DNA of 64,000 nucleotides from Brasenia schreberi (lineage: Eukaryota > Streptophyta > Magnoliopsida > Nymphaeales > Cabombaceae), in assembly GCA_036023115.1 (NCBI GenBank), contig JAYKKT010000089.1, forward strand, positions 13,903,001 to 13,967,000, written 5' to 3'. The notes under the pieces were generated by a model that was not told the origin of the DNA, did not search any database, and worked only from the letters and a program-made list of their open reading frames with translations. Every line of letters begins with the position of its first letter. Positions within the stretch are counted from its first letter, which is position 1. The position numbers and the translations under genes are program-made. This document shows positions 47,601 through 59,797 of the stretch, one piece after another.

Positions 47601-49635
47601 AGATGGACTTGCTCCATGAAAGAACTTGAATATTTTCTTGTACACCAGAGATATGAACAATATTATATCTTTTATATTATATTGGATTTGAGCTCTACCA
47701 AAACAAGTCTAAGGATAGGGTATCAACTACTATTCTGCAGTTTTTGGCTCACTATGTTTGCACAGTTAGTGAGTATGCTTCGGGTGTGGCCACACTTTTG
47801 CTTATTTATATCAATAAGGCTTTCTACTTCAAGGCACAGTGGCTTAATGTTCATACTAATTCACTTCAGGTAATATTTGTTTTTCCTTCATATTTTTATT
47901 TTGTGTTCACATGGTATACTAAGTTTTCTATATTGCAACATACTCCATTTGTTGGATAACCATAAACTCCTTCATCATAAGTATATCTAGATTTTTGTCT
48001 ATCCTTTGACATCTAATATTGACAAAGAATAAAATAAGAGAGAAGCTAAGACATATGAAGGAAAATAAACTTAAAAGAACCAAAAGAGTTGGAGAGCACC
48101 CATTTCAGGGAGAGACGCTAGGCTGGGAGTTTGCTCCATGCCTTGGACGCATCTCATGCATGGAGCATACGCACGGCTTGGCATCTTCTCCTTGAAATAG
48201 ACATTCTCGATACATCTAGATTTTAGGAGCAGAAGCTCTATGACACATCTACTCTACAAAGTATACGTGTTGTGATGTGGTTGATTATGCAAGCATGAAA
48301 AAAGAAGGGGAGAAATTGGAAAGTAAGGAGATGGAGAAGGGGCGGCTGTACCTTGTCAAATGGCAACTAGTGATGGTAGTGACAGGGCCATAGCAAGCGA
48401 GAGAGACAATGGGGATAGGAAGAGAGAGAGGAAGATAATGTAGGAGGTATCAGTAGGGAGACAAAGGAAGACAAGAGAGAGATCAATGAGGATATTTGGG
48501 ACAAAACAAGTGATAGGGGTGTGTGAATAGTAAATTAGGAGTGCGTGGGTAGCAACAATGTGATCAATATGTTTCTACAGAAGATTGTTTGAAACAGTAA
48601 ATGTGTGCATTACGGGTGATAATGCTGAACATAACTTGACTGATACTAATCCAAGTGTGAGTTTAGTATACCCAAGTTGGCTCGAGTCAACTTGAAGCAA
48701 CGAGACAAAGTTAGGTTATGGTGATTGCAATTGATTCACTATATTCGAGCAAAAACGTAGAGGCTCTTACTTACATTTAACTGTATTTGGATTTTGTAGT
48801 GCATCACTAAGATGAGATACCACAATGAATGGCTAAAAATGTCCAAAATTCATGGTAGTAAATCTAAGAAAGTTTGATGGTGGACATCAGAAGCCTAACA
48901 CAACAACCCTTCTCCTTTCACATCATGGCTTGAGACCGATCATAGTGGAGTTGTCCTATCAAATCTCCATTGAATGAAAAAACAAAGTGTGAAATAATCA
49001 TAATTTAACACGATATACATATATATATTCTCTAGATAGAATTCAGTCGATTCAACCACTAAACAAAAATCTAAGTAATTTCCCACACTAAGAATCAGCT
49101 GCATGGGTTCTTAGTAGCCATTGTACTTGACATGAGCTTTATATTAACATTCAACTTCCACAGTAATAGAATCATATTTCTTTCAACACTTTTGAGGTCT
49201 TTTACGAAATTTGATGTTAGTTGGTTCAAATTGAAACAAAAAAAAAAAGATCTTAGTAAAATCCAAGTACGAATTTAATGGGATAGAGGATGATCACATA
49301 ATCATAATTGACCTAGACAATGTTTAAGTTATGTTCAGTCTAGATCAATGAAGAAATCATTAAAGTTTCTATCATAAAAGCCAAGGAAAACGCACAAGGA
49401 GTAATAGCCCTCCTTGCTAGTGGTTGTGTAAAAAAACCTCTCAATGAAAGGTCCCGATGTCAATACCCAAGGGTGCACATATTGCGACAGGGCTCGTCTA
49501 ACTCCTGTTTGCCTATAAAAAAAAGTCAACACATAAAGGAATTAACGTGAATACTTGTAATCACTATTAAATCCACATTATTAGATGTTTGCTATAAGTG
49601 TCTAGAATTGAAATTTAATTAAAAAAATGCACACA
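47601..49635. other. Intergenic with short unassigned frames
   Basis: Plus frames at 47616-47873 and 47744-47959 and a minus frame at 49335-49532 carry no family motif. At 49090-49210 an AATCAGCTGCATGGGTTC stretch may be a very old antisense RTE 3' tail. Confidence 0.3.
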
Positions 49636-49745
49636 GAGTGGTAGCTCAACGGCAGGGTGCTCTGACGCCCTTCAGCAAGAGGGAGTTCGACTCCTGGTGG
49701 GTGCACGGTTTCGGCCTCCTGTTGTAACAATAAATAATAGCTGCA
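49636..49745 (+). mobile_element. SINE-like copy with clear A and B boxes
   Basis: The A box TAGCTCAACGG (49642-49652) fits TRGYNNARNNG, and the B box GAGTTCGACTCC (49683-49694) fits the pol III consensus closely, at tRNA-like spacing. Downstream GGTGGGTGCACGGTTTCGGC and CCTCCTGTTGTAACAA are shared with the other copies here. The head does not fold as a full tRNA, so this is a tRNA-derived SINE rather than a tRNA gene. Confidence 0.65.
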
Positions 49746-50965
49746 AATTGAATTTTAAAAATATCGTTCATGCGGAACCGTTCTCTTTGGAAACTATGGA
49801 TTATTCTTCACATTCTTGACTCGTGATCGCGTTGATGCCAGGACGCAAGCATTCATGGTTTAATGGTGATACCATCAGGGCGTCCTCCTCGCCCTACCAC
49901 AAGAGTGACAGTTGAACGCAGGGCATTCAGCGGACACGAACACTGTTTCGTGTCAAGTTCGTGTTGGATATTATACAGCCAGCAATCATATCATGTTATT
50001 TCAATTGCATGCCAGAAAAAAGCCAACCTGAATTCACCGTTTCTCATGTCTGCTTGGGTGGACACCTACCTACTGGAGCTTTTTGGGTCGTGTTCGTGTT
50101 AGGTATTTATCTTGTGTGTGAAGTTGCCTCCCCTAGTTACGTCAAGCTCTCAAATTTCAGGTTAAATTACAAAAGGAATAACCTGAAAGCCAGGTTGTTA
50201 GTCGCGATTTAAGTAAGATTACTTGTAGATTTTGCATAAACCACGTCTTTTGACCTAAAATAAACAAGACGTACTCGTTTATTTTCTAATATTTTTGTTG
50301 CATTAAAAAATGTTCTTCTTCCTTTTTGGTGTGTGTTATGAATGCGAACTACGTTTAGTTCTTAAATGTATTAAAAAAAATGCCAAACGATGGCATGTCC
50401 TTTAACATCGCTGAGGTATGTCTCCCATGAAGCTTTTAAAACCAGTGAGTCCTCTGCCATGAAAATGTCAACAGGTGCCTTGCACCAAGTGGGCTCGAGT
50501 CAACCTGGTTTGCTGAACATTAATCACGGTTTTGGATGTCAATATCCCGCGCAAAAAACAATTGGAACATGAAAGTCAAACTCGTGGATGTGGTCTGTCG
50601 AGGAGAGAAAGTAGGGTTAGTAAACGAACCAGGCTACTCGTAGTTCAGCTTAATCTGGCTTGCCCAGGCTCGTCCATGTTCATGGTGTCCTCGACTTGGT
50701 ACGACTTGTGAAAGCTTATTAAATAACAATTTCATAATTTTTACTTAAACCATATTTTAAGGTAATCATATTGGTGCATTTATGCTAAATAAAGGGTCAT
50801 CCTATTTAGAATATCCTAAAATCTGTGTCTTAACTTAGTAAAGCTTAATTCCTAAAAGAACTGTGAGCTCTGCTCATAAACATATTGAGCAGAGATTGTT
50901 CTACTAGCAATTTAGCTTCTTTCAAAAGTTGTTCACTTCATTTTCCATTTAGAGAGTTTTTGTTT
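49746..50965. other. Intergenic, no gene seen
   Basis: Plus-strand frames at 49863-50102 and 49961-50212 look random. A GGGCTCGAGTCAACCTGG motif near 50490 echoes the GAGCTCG-type repeats. Confidence 0.3.
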
Positions 50966-50969
50966 TCTT

Positions 50970-51160
50970 TCTTTTTACGACGACGAGCCAGATGCACACT
51001 CTGGATATAGAACTCACTACCTTCGACTCATGACTATCCTTAGTCCTCTTGCGGATGAAGGGTAGGGCTCTTTGATGTCTACTTGCAGGTGACGAGTTCG
51101 ATTCCCTGAGGGGGGAGGTGTGTGTTCGGTCCTTCGTCGTAACCTAAAACAAGGAAGAGC
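50970..51160. mobile_element. Two adjacent SINE-like fragments, head to head
   Basis: 50970-51030 is antisense (complement TGAGTTCTATATCCAG and GTGTGCATCTGGCTCG). 51040-51160 is sense, with CTACTTGCAGGTGACGAG, TTCGATTCCCTGAGGGG and GTGTTCGGTCCTTCGTC followed by GTAACC. The sense part is closest to the copy at 42190-42300. Confidence 0.5.
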
Positions 51161-51389
51161 TTTGTCTAGAGATACACGTCTAACTCATAGTAGTTCAGGA
51201 CGGGTTTGGGTCGAACCAAACTTACAGATCCGGACCGAAATTGCCGCGGTTCAGACTTCAGAAGTTCAAGACCTTTAACGTCAAAGGCAATAGAATGTTA
51301 CGGAAGTCATTTTAAACAAAGACGGGGTTATTCTAGGACGTTTATGTTCTTCTTCGTCCTTGGTAACAATTTAAAGTACAGATTGTTAA

Positions 51390-51919
51390 TACGCGTGCGG
51401 AGAGTTTTTGTTTCTTTCTTTTCCAGTTTCCTCCCTCTCTCTGTCGCTCGCTCTTTTTTCCTCGCTGGATTCGCGAGAATTTTGACTCATCCAATCTCAA
51501 CCTAACCTTGCTGTTCTTCGGCGTTCTCTCTCGGTCGGGTGACGAAGAGCGGATTCCGGCCGGCCGTTTACCGCCGATAGCGAAAAGCGAATCCCAGAGG
51601 TTCTCGCTAGCTGAAATCTGCTTTGTCTTTGCCTCTTTGTGTGTTGCGGAGGAGTCTCTGTTGCGGAGGGGAAAATATGAAGTTCTTTTTTTGTTTCTTT
51701 GTGATGATTTTGACTTGAAATAATTGCTCTTTTGATGATGTACTTGTCTGAGGGCTAGGACAGCCCTTTCGGCTTTCCGTTTGTGATTTTTCTTCCTGCG
51801 ATTCGTCTTATTCGCGGTTTCTTTGGAAATCAGTTAACTTTTGGCATGTTCTGGCCTCAAATTTGTTGAAATTCTTGGATTTTTCAGTGCGCGTCGCATT
51901 TGAAGGGCTTCTTTTGCAG
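51390..51919 (+). promoter_or_regulatory. Predicted 5'-UTR exon of the HGGG-repeat locus
   Basis: A GC-richer, pyrimidine-rich block (CTCCCTCTCTCTGTCGCTCG, GGCCGGCCG) has the look of a plant leader exon. A good donor, TTTGCAG|GTAGGATT, lies at 51919/51920. The matching acceptor CAG at 54541-54543 sits 308 bases before the first ATG of the ORF. Predicted only from composition and splice sites. Confidence 0.45.
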
Positions 51920-54543
51920 GTAGGATTTTCGGCTTTTCCGCACCTTGTTTTCTTAAAATCCATCTCCAGTTGTGTGAACCCTTCCGTTATCAATGAGCTT
52001 TCTAATGTTTCATTAGCTTAGGTTTAACCGTTTGAATCATATGCGTTTTCCCACTTTACACTCCGTAGGTGAATTTCTCAGTAGGTCTTCTTATCCCGTA
52101 AAATTGATTTGTTCTCTGAAACAAGCATGCTTTCACAAAGCTCTTCGTCTTTAGACGTTCTATTTTTCAGGCTGTTTTTTGGGGTGACTTCTCTGCATGA
52201 ATACGCTTTGTCTTCTCACTGATACTTTGATCGTCCGATTCATCTTTCCCATGAGAAAACGGTTGATTTTTTAGGTTAAGCCATCCAAATCAATATATTC
52301 CATGCCTTTTATGTCTTCGTATCTGGTCTACTCCAATCTTTTCTCTGTTTTCGATGAGCTTGATCTCTTCTGCTCCTAGTTTTTGGTGCTATCTCGTTCA
52401 CTTCGCGAGTTTTCGTTCTCGTTTCGATAGATTCTGGAGATTTTGTTACCATACTAATCAAGACTGGTTAGTTCTTCCGTAAATTCTTTAGTAGAATTTT
52501 CTTCCGCTCGGTGTTTTGATCTAATCGAGTGTTCGTTCGTTCCGGATGTTTTCTATCCTTCTCCCACCCTTTCCTTATGCTTTTGGAAAACTTTTTTTTT
52601 TCAGGTAATGATAAATTTCAGAACGTAATATTTCATACGCTTCTCGTTTTATGTTCCCCTCTTCTGTGGAATATGTTATGCTTATCGCATCCTTAGATCC
52701 CTTCGCTTTCATTCTTGTGGGAACATTTTTTTCTCGCTTAGAGAACTGTTATTTCTCTCCTTTGTGATTGTTTTCTGAAATCCTCCATCTATGTAAGTAA
52801 AAGCCCTGGCTTGTGGTTTCAGCTCATAGTCGCTCTCTTCTAGTTCTTTTGAACTTCTTTAGAAACATAGAAACGTAATCTAGCCATCAGCTCTGGGTTT
52901 CCCCTTCTGGTTTTTTTTTCCTTTCAACGGTTCGCCATGCTAGTTGTGCTTGGTTTATAGTCTCTCCTACTATTTTAGATCCAAATCCGGTGCATATGTT
53001 CTATCTCTATTTCTTTTTCTTCTAGTTGAAGCTGTTTCAGGATGCTGGTTTTCTTTCCATGTGCTTTCCTGAAAAAAAGGTCAACAGAATTTTTTCCTCT
53101 GATGTTCTTGTTGTTCCTTTAACATTCCACTTTGTAGATTTGGTTTTCTTGATAAAATTTGTGTTCTTCGTGGGTACCTTGATTCTGCTGAGATCAATCC
53201 ACGTAATTGAGCCATGAGTAGTTTCTACGTATTTCTAACCATTCGCACATCTGACTTCTCTTCCCTCAGGAAATTTGAAGGTCTGGAAAGTGTTTACCTT
53301 TTGTTTTTCTGGGTCTCTTCTTTCCCAAATTGCATCAGTTTTTCACTTTTTTCTTTTTAAGCATGTTGGACTTGCCTTTTACCATTTGTGGTTGTCTGCG
53401 GATTTCATCCTATTGCTCCTTTATCGTGCCCTTTGCTTCCCTTCTTAACAAAACCTAAACGAAAGTGGGTTCGGCACATATCTTCAGGTTCTGATGGGAT
53501 AAGGTGTATTAGTTAAAAGCGAAAAGAAAAACAAAAATGCTCAACCTAACATGGTTTCTTGGAATATTTTCTTCCGTTAGTTCTCTCTCGTACCAATTTT
53601 TTTCTTCTTGCTGTTCCGTAGTTAATAATGGTTTATTAAACTAGTATAAATCCGTTTTTAGTCTTGATGCTTGATTCAATACCTTCTTTGTTTTTCTTTT
53701 ACTTCATGAATCATCTTTCTTTTGTGTTCAACCTTTGCTTCTTGGACATTTTATATCTATTCACAATCATGAAGTATCATGTCCGTCCTGAAAATCTTTA
53801 TTTACCTCATTGTCACCATCAATCCTACTGTTCTACGTAGGTGAGGACCATTCAAACCTCATTGTCAATGACATGCGTAAGCTTTGAAAATAGACTTTTA
53901 CTGTATGTGTGCTTTAATAGTATGCGTTTCTTGAGGGAACCTTTTAGATATTTAGATGTAGGATGTTTAAGTGTTGCGGGCTCCGTTCTTTTGTTATAGC
54001 CTGTTGAAATTGGTCATGAAAAAATTTGGCAGTCTATCTCTTTTTCATTTGTGGAATGCTTTTCTATTTCCAATTGAAACAGAGGAACCAATCCTCTGAG
54101 TTCTATGCGGCTATTGTTGGATTGGTGAGGATTCACTACATGCAAATAGAGCTTTATAACCTTTAAAAGTTGTCCCAGCAATCTGAAATTTGTCACTCAA
54201 ATGTATTTAAGATGTATCGTTGATATTGCTCGTTGAGTCAGTTTGGTCATCTGCCAACTGGTATTTGTTTGTGGCGCACTAAGCATTTCTGTGAAGTTCA
54301 TTGGCTCAACATTTTGTTTGTTATGCGTTTGTGCTGGCGTCTAATTCCGTTTGAAACTCTAGCCTGAATCAATCGCTACCGCATGTTTGCCTGTTTGTAC
54401 ATGCTTTTCTGTATAGCTGGTACCTCCAGTCTATTTTGATTTCAAGTTCATGTGTTGCTAATATGTATGTTTTATCACCTTTTATGTTCTGCAATTATTA
54501 TGCTCAAGGAGTTCCCTTTTCTCTCTTTTTTTACATCAAACAG
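51920..54543 (+). other. Predicted 2.6-kb leader intron
   Basis: Strongly T-rich throughout on the plus strand, almost free of the microsatellites and transposon debris that fill the rest of the window, and bounded by GTAGGA and TACATCAAACAG. Only small spurious frames occur. T-rich composition is normal for plant introns. Confidence 0.5.
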
Positions 54544-54851
54544 GATCCATCAGACATGCATTGATGAAATGTGATTATGCGTACTTGTATCGAGTTCTGA
54601 CTCCTCAAATACTGCCCAAGTAGATCACATCTGCCTTTCTTCATCGTCACTTAAAAGAATGGATCGTAACGACACTTCCGGATTTGTCAGTGGGGGATGC
54701 GACATATAGTTGGCCTTTCAAATCCTGATATGTCTTACACAGTTCGTTCTTTTGTTCTTTTCTAAGATCCTGGAAGTCGGGCAGACTGTTTCCCTTGTTC
54801 GGAGTTGCGAGTGCTAGATCAGAGGTCCAACTTTCTTCAAGAAAGTCTTCG

Positions 54852-56227
54852 ATGGATCCCAAGTTCAAGCAACTTGATTTCACAACGCACCCTATTGCTG
54901 TAAACGCTTTCAAAAGCCTTGGTACACAATTCTTCGCACAACCGAGTGCAGATATTGCCTTAAGGCTGGATTTTCCAGGTGCTCCCGCACCTCAGTTCCT
55001 GTCATGTGCAAAGGGTGTGAAAAGAAAGTGGAGCAACATGAACAAATCCTTGTTGATCCTCGAATTAGGCAGATCATCCAGCTCTTCTGATACCAAGGAA
55101 GGGAGCCAGAGGTGCTTCTGGACGCTGTATATCTCATGGTGGTGGTAGCAGGTGTCAGAAACCTGGCTGCCATAAAGGAGCTGAGGGTCGGACTGTGTAC
55201 TGCAAGGCTCATGGAGGTGGCAGGCGATGCGAATATCTTGGTTGCACTAAGAGTGCAGAAGGACGTACAGATTTCTGTATTGCCCATGGTGGTGGCCCGA
55301 GATGCACTCATGAGGGTTGTATCCGAGCTGCCAGAGGGAAATCTGGATTGTGTATTCGGCATGGTGGTGGCAAGAGATGTCAGAGAGAAAATTGTACCAA
55401 GAGTGCAGAAGGCCTATCAGGTCTTTGCATTTCACATGGTGGAGGGCGGCGATGTCAAGCTCCTGGATGCACAAAAGGGGCACAGGGGAGCACGATGTTC
55501 TGCAAAGCACATGGTGGGGGAAAACGGTGTACTGCACCATCGTGCACCAAAGGTGCTGAGGGGACCACGCCCTTTTGTAAGGGCCATGGTGGAGGAAAAC
55601 GCTGTGGATACCAGGGTGGTGGAATTTGTACTAAAAGTGTGCATGGAGGTACCAATTTCTGTGTGGCACATGGGGGTGGAAAGAGGTGTGCTGTACCTGA
55701 GTGCACGAAGAGTGCCAGAGGACGGACTGATTATTGTGTCCGTCATGGGGGAGGCAAGAGATGCAAGTTTGAAGGGTGTGGAAAGAGTGCACAAGGTAGC
55801 ACTGACTTTTGCAAGGCACATGGGGGAGGGAAGAGATGCTCTTGGGGCCATCCTGGGTCAGAATATAGCAGTCAACAGGGTGGTCCTTGTAATTCATTTG
55901 CAAGGGGGAAGACAGGCCTGTGTGCACTTCATAGTGGGCTAGTGCAGGATAAGAGAGTTCATGGAGGCGTCTCCTTGGGATCAGTTGTTCAGGATACTCA
56001 TATTAGTAAACAAGATGAACTAGAGCAGGTACTCATTGACAAAGACATGGATGTGGATATGATGAAAATGGGGAGTAGCCTGGGCACAGCTGGTGCGAAA
56101 ACTTGTTCTGATTTTAGACTTCATGAAGTTGCAAGTACTCGTGTCTCAGCTGGGGAAGGTGGCCACATACCAATGTCAGTTGCTTTCCTGAAGGCAGGGT
56201 GCATGGTGGAAGTCTGATGGCAATGCA
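54852..56227 (+). pseudogene. Cys/HGGG-repeat ('WRKY19-like') protein locus, internally deleted and frameshifted
   Basis: The N-terminal family block starts at ATG 54852 (MDPKFKQLDF, then ALRLDFPGAPAP, KGVKRKWS, ELGRSSSSSDTKEG) and stops at 55148. From 55108 a different frame encodes ten units of about 25 residues of the form C-x2-HGGG-x-RC-x4-GC (for example CIAHGGGPRC, CKAHGGGKRC), ending near HSGLVQDKRVHGGVSLG. The family C-terminal PEGRVHGGSLMAM is at 56187-56225, back in the N-terminal frame, while the repeat frame ends at TGA 56215-56217. Intact plant homologues (At1g64140, At5g64550 type) have roughly 550-650 residues, with a long stretch between the Ser-rich block and the repeats; that stretch is missing here and its junction is out of frame. 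The first in-frame ATG in the repeat frame is only at 55495. Function of the family is poorly known; the repeats probably bind zinc. A shortened product cannot be excluded. Confidence 0.8.
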
Positions 56228-56238
56228 TGTAATTTTAA

Positions 56239-56281
<43 letters not shown>

Positions 56282-57089
56282 CCTCTCCCCATCCATTTCA
56301 GTGTTTATAATTGGTAGATTGGTTGGATCTGGTTATGCTTACACGAAAGGTTTCGACTTTCAAACTTGAACAAAAGGGGTTTGCCATGGGTAGTCGACGA
56401 GCAAAAATTTGTTGGATTTTTCACTCTGAAGCGTGAATTTCCAATTTACGACAACTTCTGGAGCCCAACCCCAATTATTCGTGTGCGATCTTCGCACTGC
56501 GGTTGAACCTGTTATCTTTGCCTTTCAGATGCCACACGCTCGGCGCTCCCAGTTGGGTACACTTGATGCTATATGATTCGGGGCTGCGGTTGGATCCACT
56601 TGATTGGATATGATTCGATTTGGGGGTCGTCGTGGAAGTTTCTGGTTCACTCTCTGATGAAAAACTAAAGTGATGAATGAGGATTCCACTACCTGTGTTG
56701 CAGGGTATAGTTGGGGAGCACGTGATGGAGATTGAGAAGAAGGAAAAGGGAAGAGAATCGGTGCCTTTTAACTAAACATTGGGTTGGATCTAACCTGGAC
56801 CACGTTGGATGGCGTAGGAGTGACTTGCCTTCTCGTTCCAATGGAGATGTCATGCTTCTCATTTGGAGTAGCACCGTATTCTTTTTCCTCTTTAGAACAG
56901 CAGTCCATGTGATATATGAGAATGTCCAACTTCTTCCTGGTTAATTTGTCTAATGCATTGCCACAAGACTCGCAATTCACAATCAACACATACATGCATA
57001 CATTCATTCACAAACATATGCTAGCATATCGGGACAAGTCTAAGCCATTCGTGTAGATTATGATCTACATTCGAAAGCAAAAAGTACAA

Positions 57090-57090
<1 letters not shown>
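56228..57090. other. Downstream flank with (CT)n at 56238-56276
   Basis: The CT microsatellite begins directly after the old C-terminal codons. GATTTGG/GATTCGG-rich sequence follows, with no gene. Confidence 0.4.

Positions 57091-57091
<1 letters not shown>

Positions 57092-57181
<90 letters not shown>
57092..57181. repeat. (CT)n(AT)n compound microsatellite
   Basis: About 24 CT units then about 20 AT units, the same junction type as 27586-27662. Confidence 0.95.
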
Positions 57182-57185
<4 letters not shown>

Positions 57186-57341
57186 GAAATGTTGCTTATA
57201 CTAAATGGGTATGGTACTGAATAACTACCTAAAATGTAAAATATTGGGCTCCAATGCATTAAGTTTAGCAAGCCTTAGCATTTTAATCAAAGTGTGAAGC
57301 CACCTTCCTTGTATATATATGTACATATATATGTATATGTG

Positions 57342-57375
<34 letters not shown>

Positions 57376-57612
57376 AAAAAAAAATTGGTTCGTGATCAAA
57401 TCCATTCATGCTTAAATCCATTCAAACATCTCTACCCTTTGATCGATGTGATTAATATTGAAGATTTGAATTTAAAAAATAAAATGTATCATATTATATT
57501 AAATGTGAAATATGAAAAGTATAATGCTATATTTCACTTTTTAAATTGATATCTCTGATCATGATGATAGAGATATTTGAGTAGACTTAGCATAAATATG
57601 ATTGAACATATA

Positions 57613-57672
<60 letters not shown>

Positions 57673-58070
57673 TAAGAGAGAGTGAGAGAGAGAGAGAGTA
57701 TAAGTAGGCATATAGAGTATATGCCGCAACCATTGTCTTGAGAAAGGAAGATATGTAGCTACTGATGGTCCCCCGCCGTAACTTGTCCTTATACATGAAT
57801 GGCCGCCCAAATTGTCACCCTGATAGGCCTTTTCCTCATAATATTGAGAAGCTGATGGAAACCTCATGCAATTGGAAGTAAAGAGCCCCTTAGCTCTCTC
57901 ACTTCCATTCCTCACATAATCCAGTCCTTTTGCTTTACTTTTTCAAAAGCAAAGGTCGCCCACGCTTTTATGTCACCAACCAGTTCATTAATTTACTTCT
58001 TACTTTTTCAAGTTAGGACATCAGCCCATCTTTTAATTTTCAATTTGCGAGAAACACGACATAAAACTCC
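57182..58070. other. Spacer with TA/GA-ended element at 57320-57700
   Basis: ATATATATAGAGAGAGAGAG occurs at 57345-57374, and a TA run at 57612-57668 is followed by a GA tract to 57698. The intervening 230 bp includes GATCAAATCCATTCATGC and AGAGATATTTGAGTAGAC and looks like the 18460-18725 element. No gene. Confidence 0.4.
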
Positions 58071-58072
58071 AC

Positions 58073-58390
58073 AGACATGGCTGGGACCGAGGCGGTTCAA
58101 TTCTGGTTTTGAATCCTAAACCGTCCTGAACTGGAAAAATCATTTAAAAATTTGGAATTAAAATAAATATGAAACATCCTAAACTGTCCTGAACTGGAAA
58201 AATCATTTAAAATTTTGAAATTAAAATAAATATGAAACAGATGGTTTGGAACCTTCAGCTTTAGCTCCGGTTTCATTAGATGGACCAAACCGCATTCCAT
58301 ACCTTTTTCCAGCCAGTTCCTGGCCCAGTTTGAATCCTTTTGGAACTACCGAGCCGTTTCCAAGCCGGCCATTTCTAACCCCAAGGCTGG
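58073..58390. repeat. GGTTCC-rich MITE-like repeat with 63-bp tandem duplication
   Basis: TCCTAAACCGTCCTGAACTG at 58114 and TCCTAAACTGTCCTGAACTG at 58177 begin two units of 63 bases. Flanking GGTTCAATTCTGG, GAACCTTCAGC and CCAAACCGCATTCC motifs match the hAT-MITE-like class at 3040, 6540 and 36340. Ends not defined. Confidence 0.6.
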
Positions 58391-59797
58391 CGTACAAACA
58401 GCAGGTCTATACTGTGATTTTGGCATAAGCACAGTCGCTATGCCCACAAGAATACTATGTAAATGCCTGTAGCACCTCTTGGTGGAGCCGTTACCACCCT
58501 CAATTAGTTAGATCCAAGACCCGGAAGAACGAAAATTGATTCATAAGTTGTTAATGGTTGAATCTAGGATAGAGCCTGAAATATTGGAAAAAAGAGACTT
58601 AGATGAACAACCTTGCTTGTGTCATGGTAAGAGGCAGAGCCACTCGTATATTTCTGGAACGATACATAAACTATTCATTAAATTGAATTGATTTTTCATA
58701 TTTCGTTCTGCATGTCAAAAGAAGGTGAGCCCAACATAATCCAACTTAATTAGTATGCAACATCATTCAGATTGAACTCATCATGATGGCGATAAAAACA
58801 TATACGCCTCTAATTTAAATAAGAATAATAAATAAAAATGTCACATAGTTACACAGACAGACCAACACTATAATGTTTCCGCGACTTTGAGTAATTTTCA
58901 CAAACAGAAAGAAAGTTGGCTACAGTAAACAGCATTTTATGACTTCTTGACACGCATATTAGAACATTGAACCTAGGCACAAAGAACCGCAAGTTGAAGG
59001 TTCTGACTTCGATACCCAAAATATCGGCTTAACCCCAACTTGTCAATTCAAAAAGGGCCAGAGCACAGGGTGTAGTGCAAATTGATGAGGTAAATGATCC
59101 AAAGTTGCGCTGCATAAAGTATGGATGGCATAGTTTGTGAGCCGACACTGCAAGATCATTGGTGGTTCAACCTTAGCTCAGCCGACATTGACCAATTATT
59201 TATTGTTCACGAAAGCAAAACAATTTAGTTGTTGAGTGAGGCTGCTGTCAAAGACAACAAAGACATTCGCCGAGGGAATTCTTCCGTTCATTTGTGCTAG
59301 AGAACCTTACGTCCTTGGTCTCTATCCCAAGGTGACTTCGACTCAAAATAGGAACCTGTACTCTGTGTGTGTGTAAAATAGATAGGATGTTAGATGTTAA
59401 AATGAACTGAAAGTACAGCTGTTAAGGAACCAGAAATAAAACTTCGAGTTGAAGAGAAGTCGAAACATATTTAGAAGAAACAAGTCTGCATCAATACAGG
59501 CAAGAAAAGAAGCTGATACAAGTACACAAAATTTACAGTTTCTGTAAAAGAAACTGTCCAGTATTAAGCAAAAACTTTACTCTTGTTAACTGAACAACAA
59601 AACAATAATCATTAGATTCACCAATATATATTCCATATAGGAAAAATGAAATTTGCTTATTGAGCCTTCAAGATCATCCAGCAAAAAGAATATGTATTTG
59701 ATGGTATGCTTCTGAGATCAACACCACGTCCAGACCACACGCAAAAAGAGGAAAACTCGATTGACAGGCGGTCTCTATCGTGCAATAGTTGGCTAGC
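58391..59797. other. Intergenic and 3' flank of the pyruvate kinase gene
   Basis: A GCAAGTTGAAGGTTCTGACTTCGATAC stretch near 58992 may be a SINE head fragment. The last ~250 bases are the likely 3' UTR of the pyruvate kinase. No gene otherwise. Confidence 0.35.

Noticed and set aside
49636..49700. Possible tRNA gene
   Set aside because: A and B boxes are present but acceptor and anticodon stems do not pair; the downstream body is shared with other dispersed copies, so SINE is the better call.
55112..55942. A 276-codon plus-strand frame overlapping the HGGG repeats, and long antisense frames at 55247-55927
   Set aside because: Shadow frames of the GC-richer repetitive coding block; the repeat frame with conserved Cys/His/Gly is the real one.
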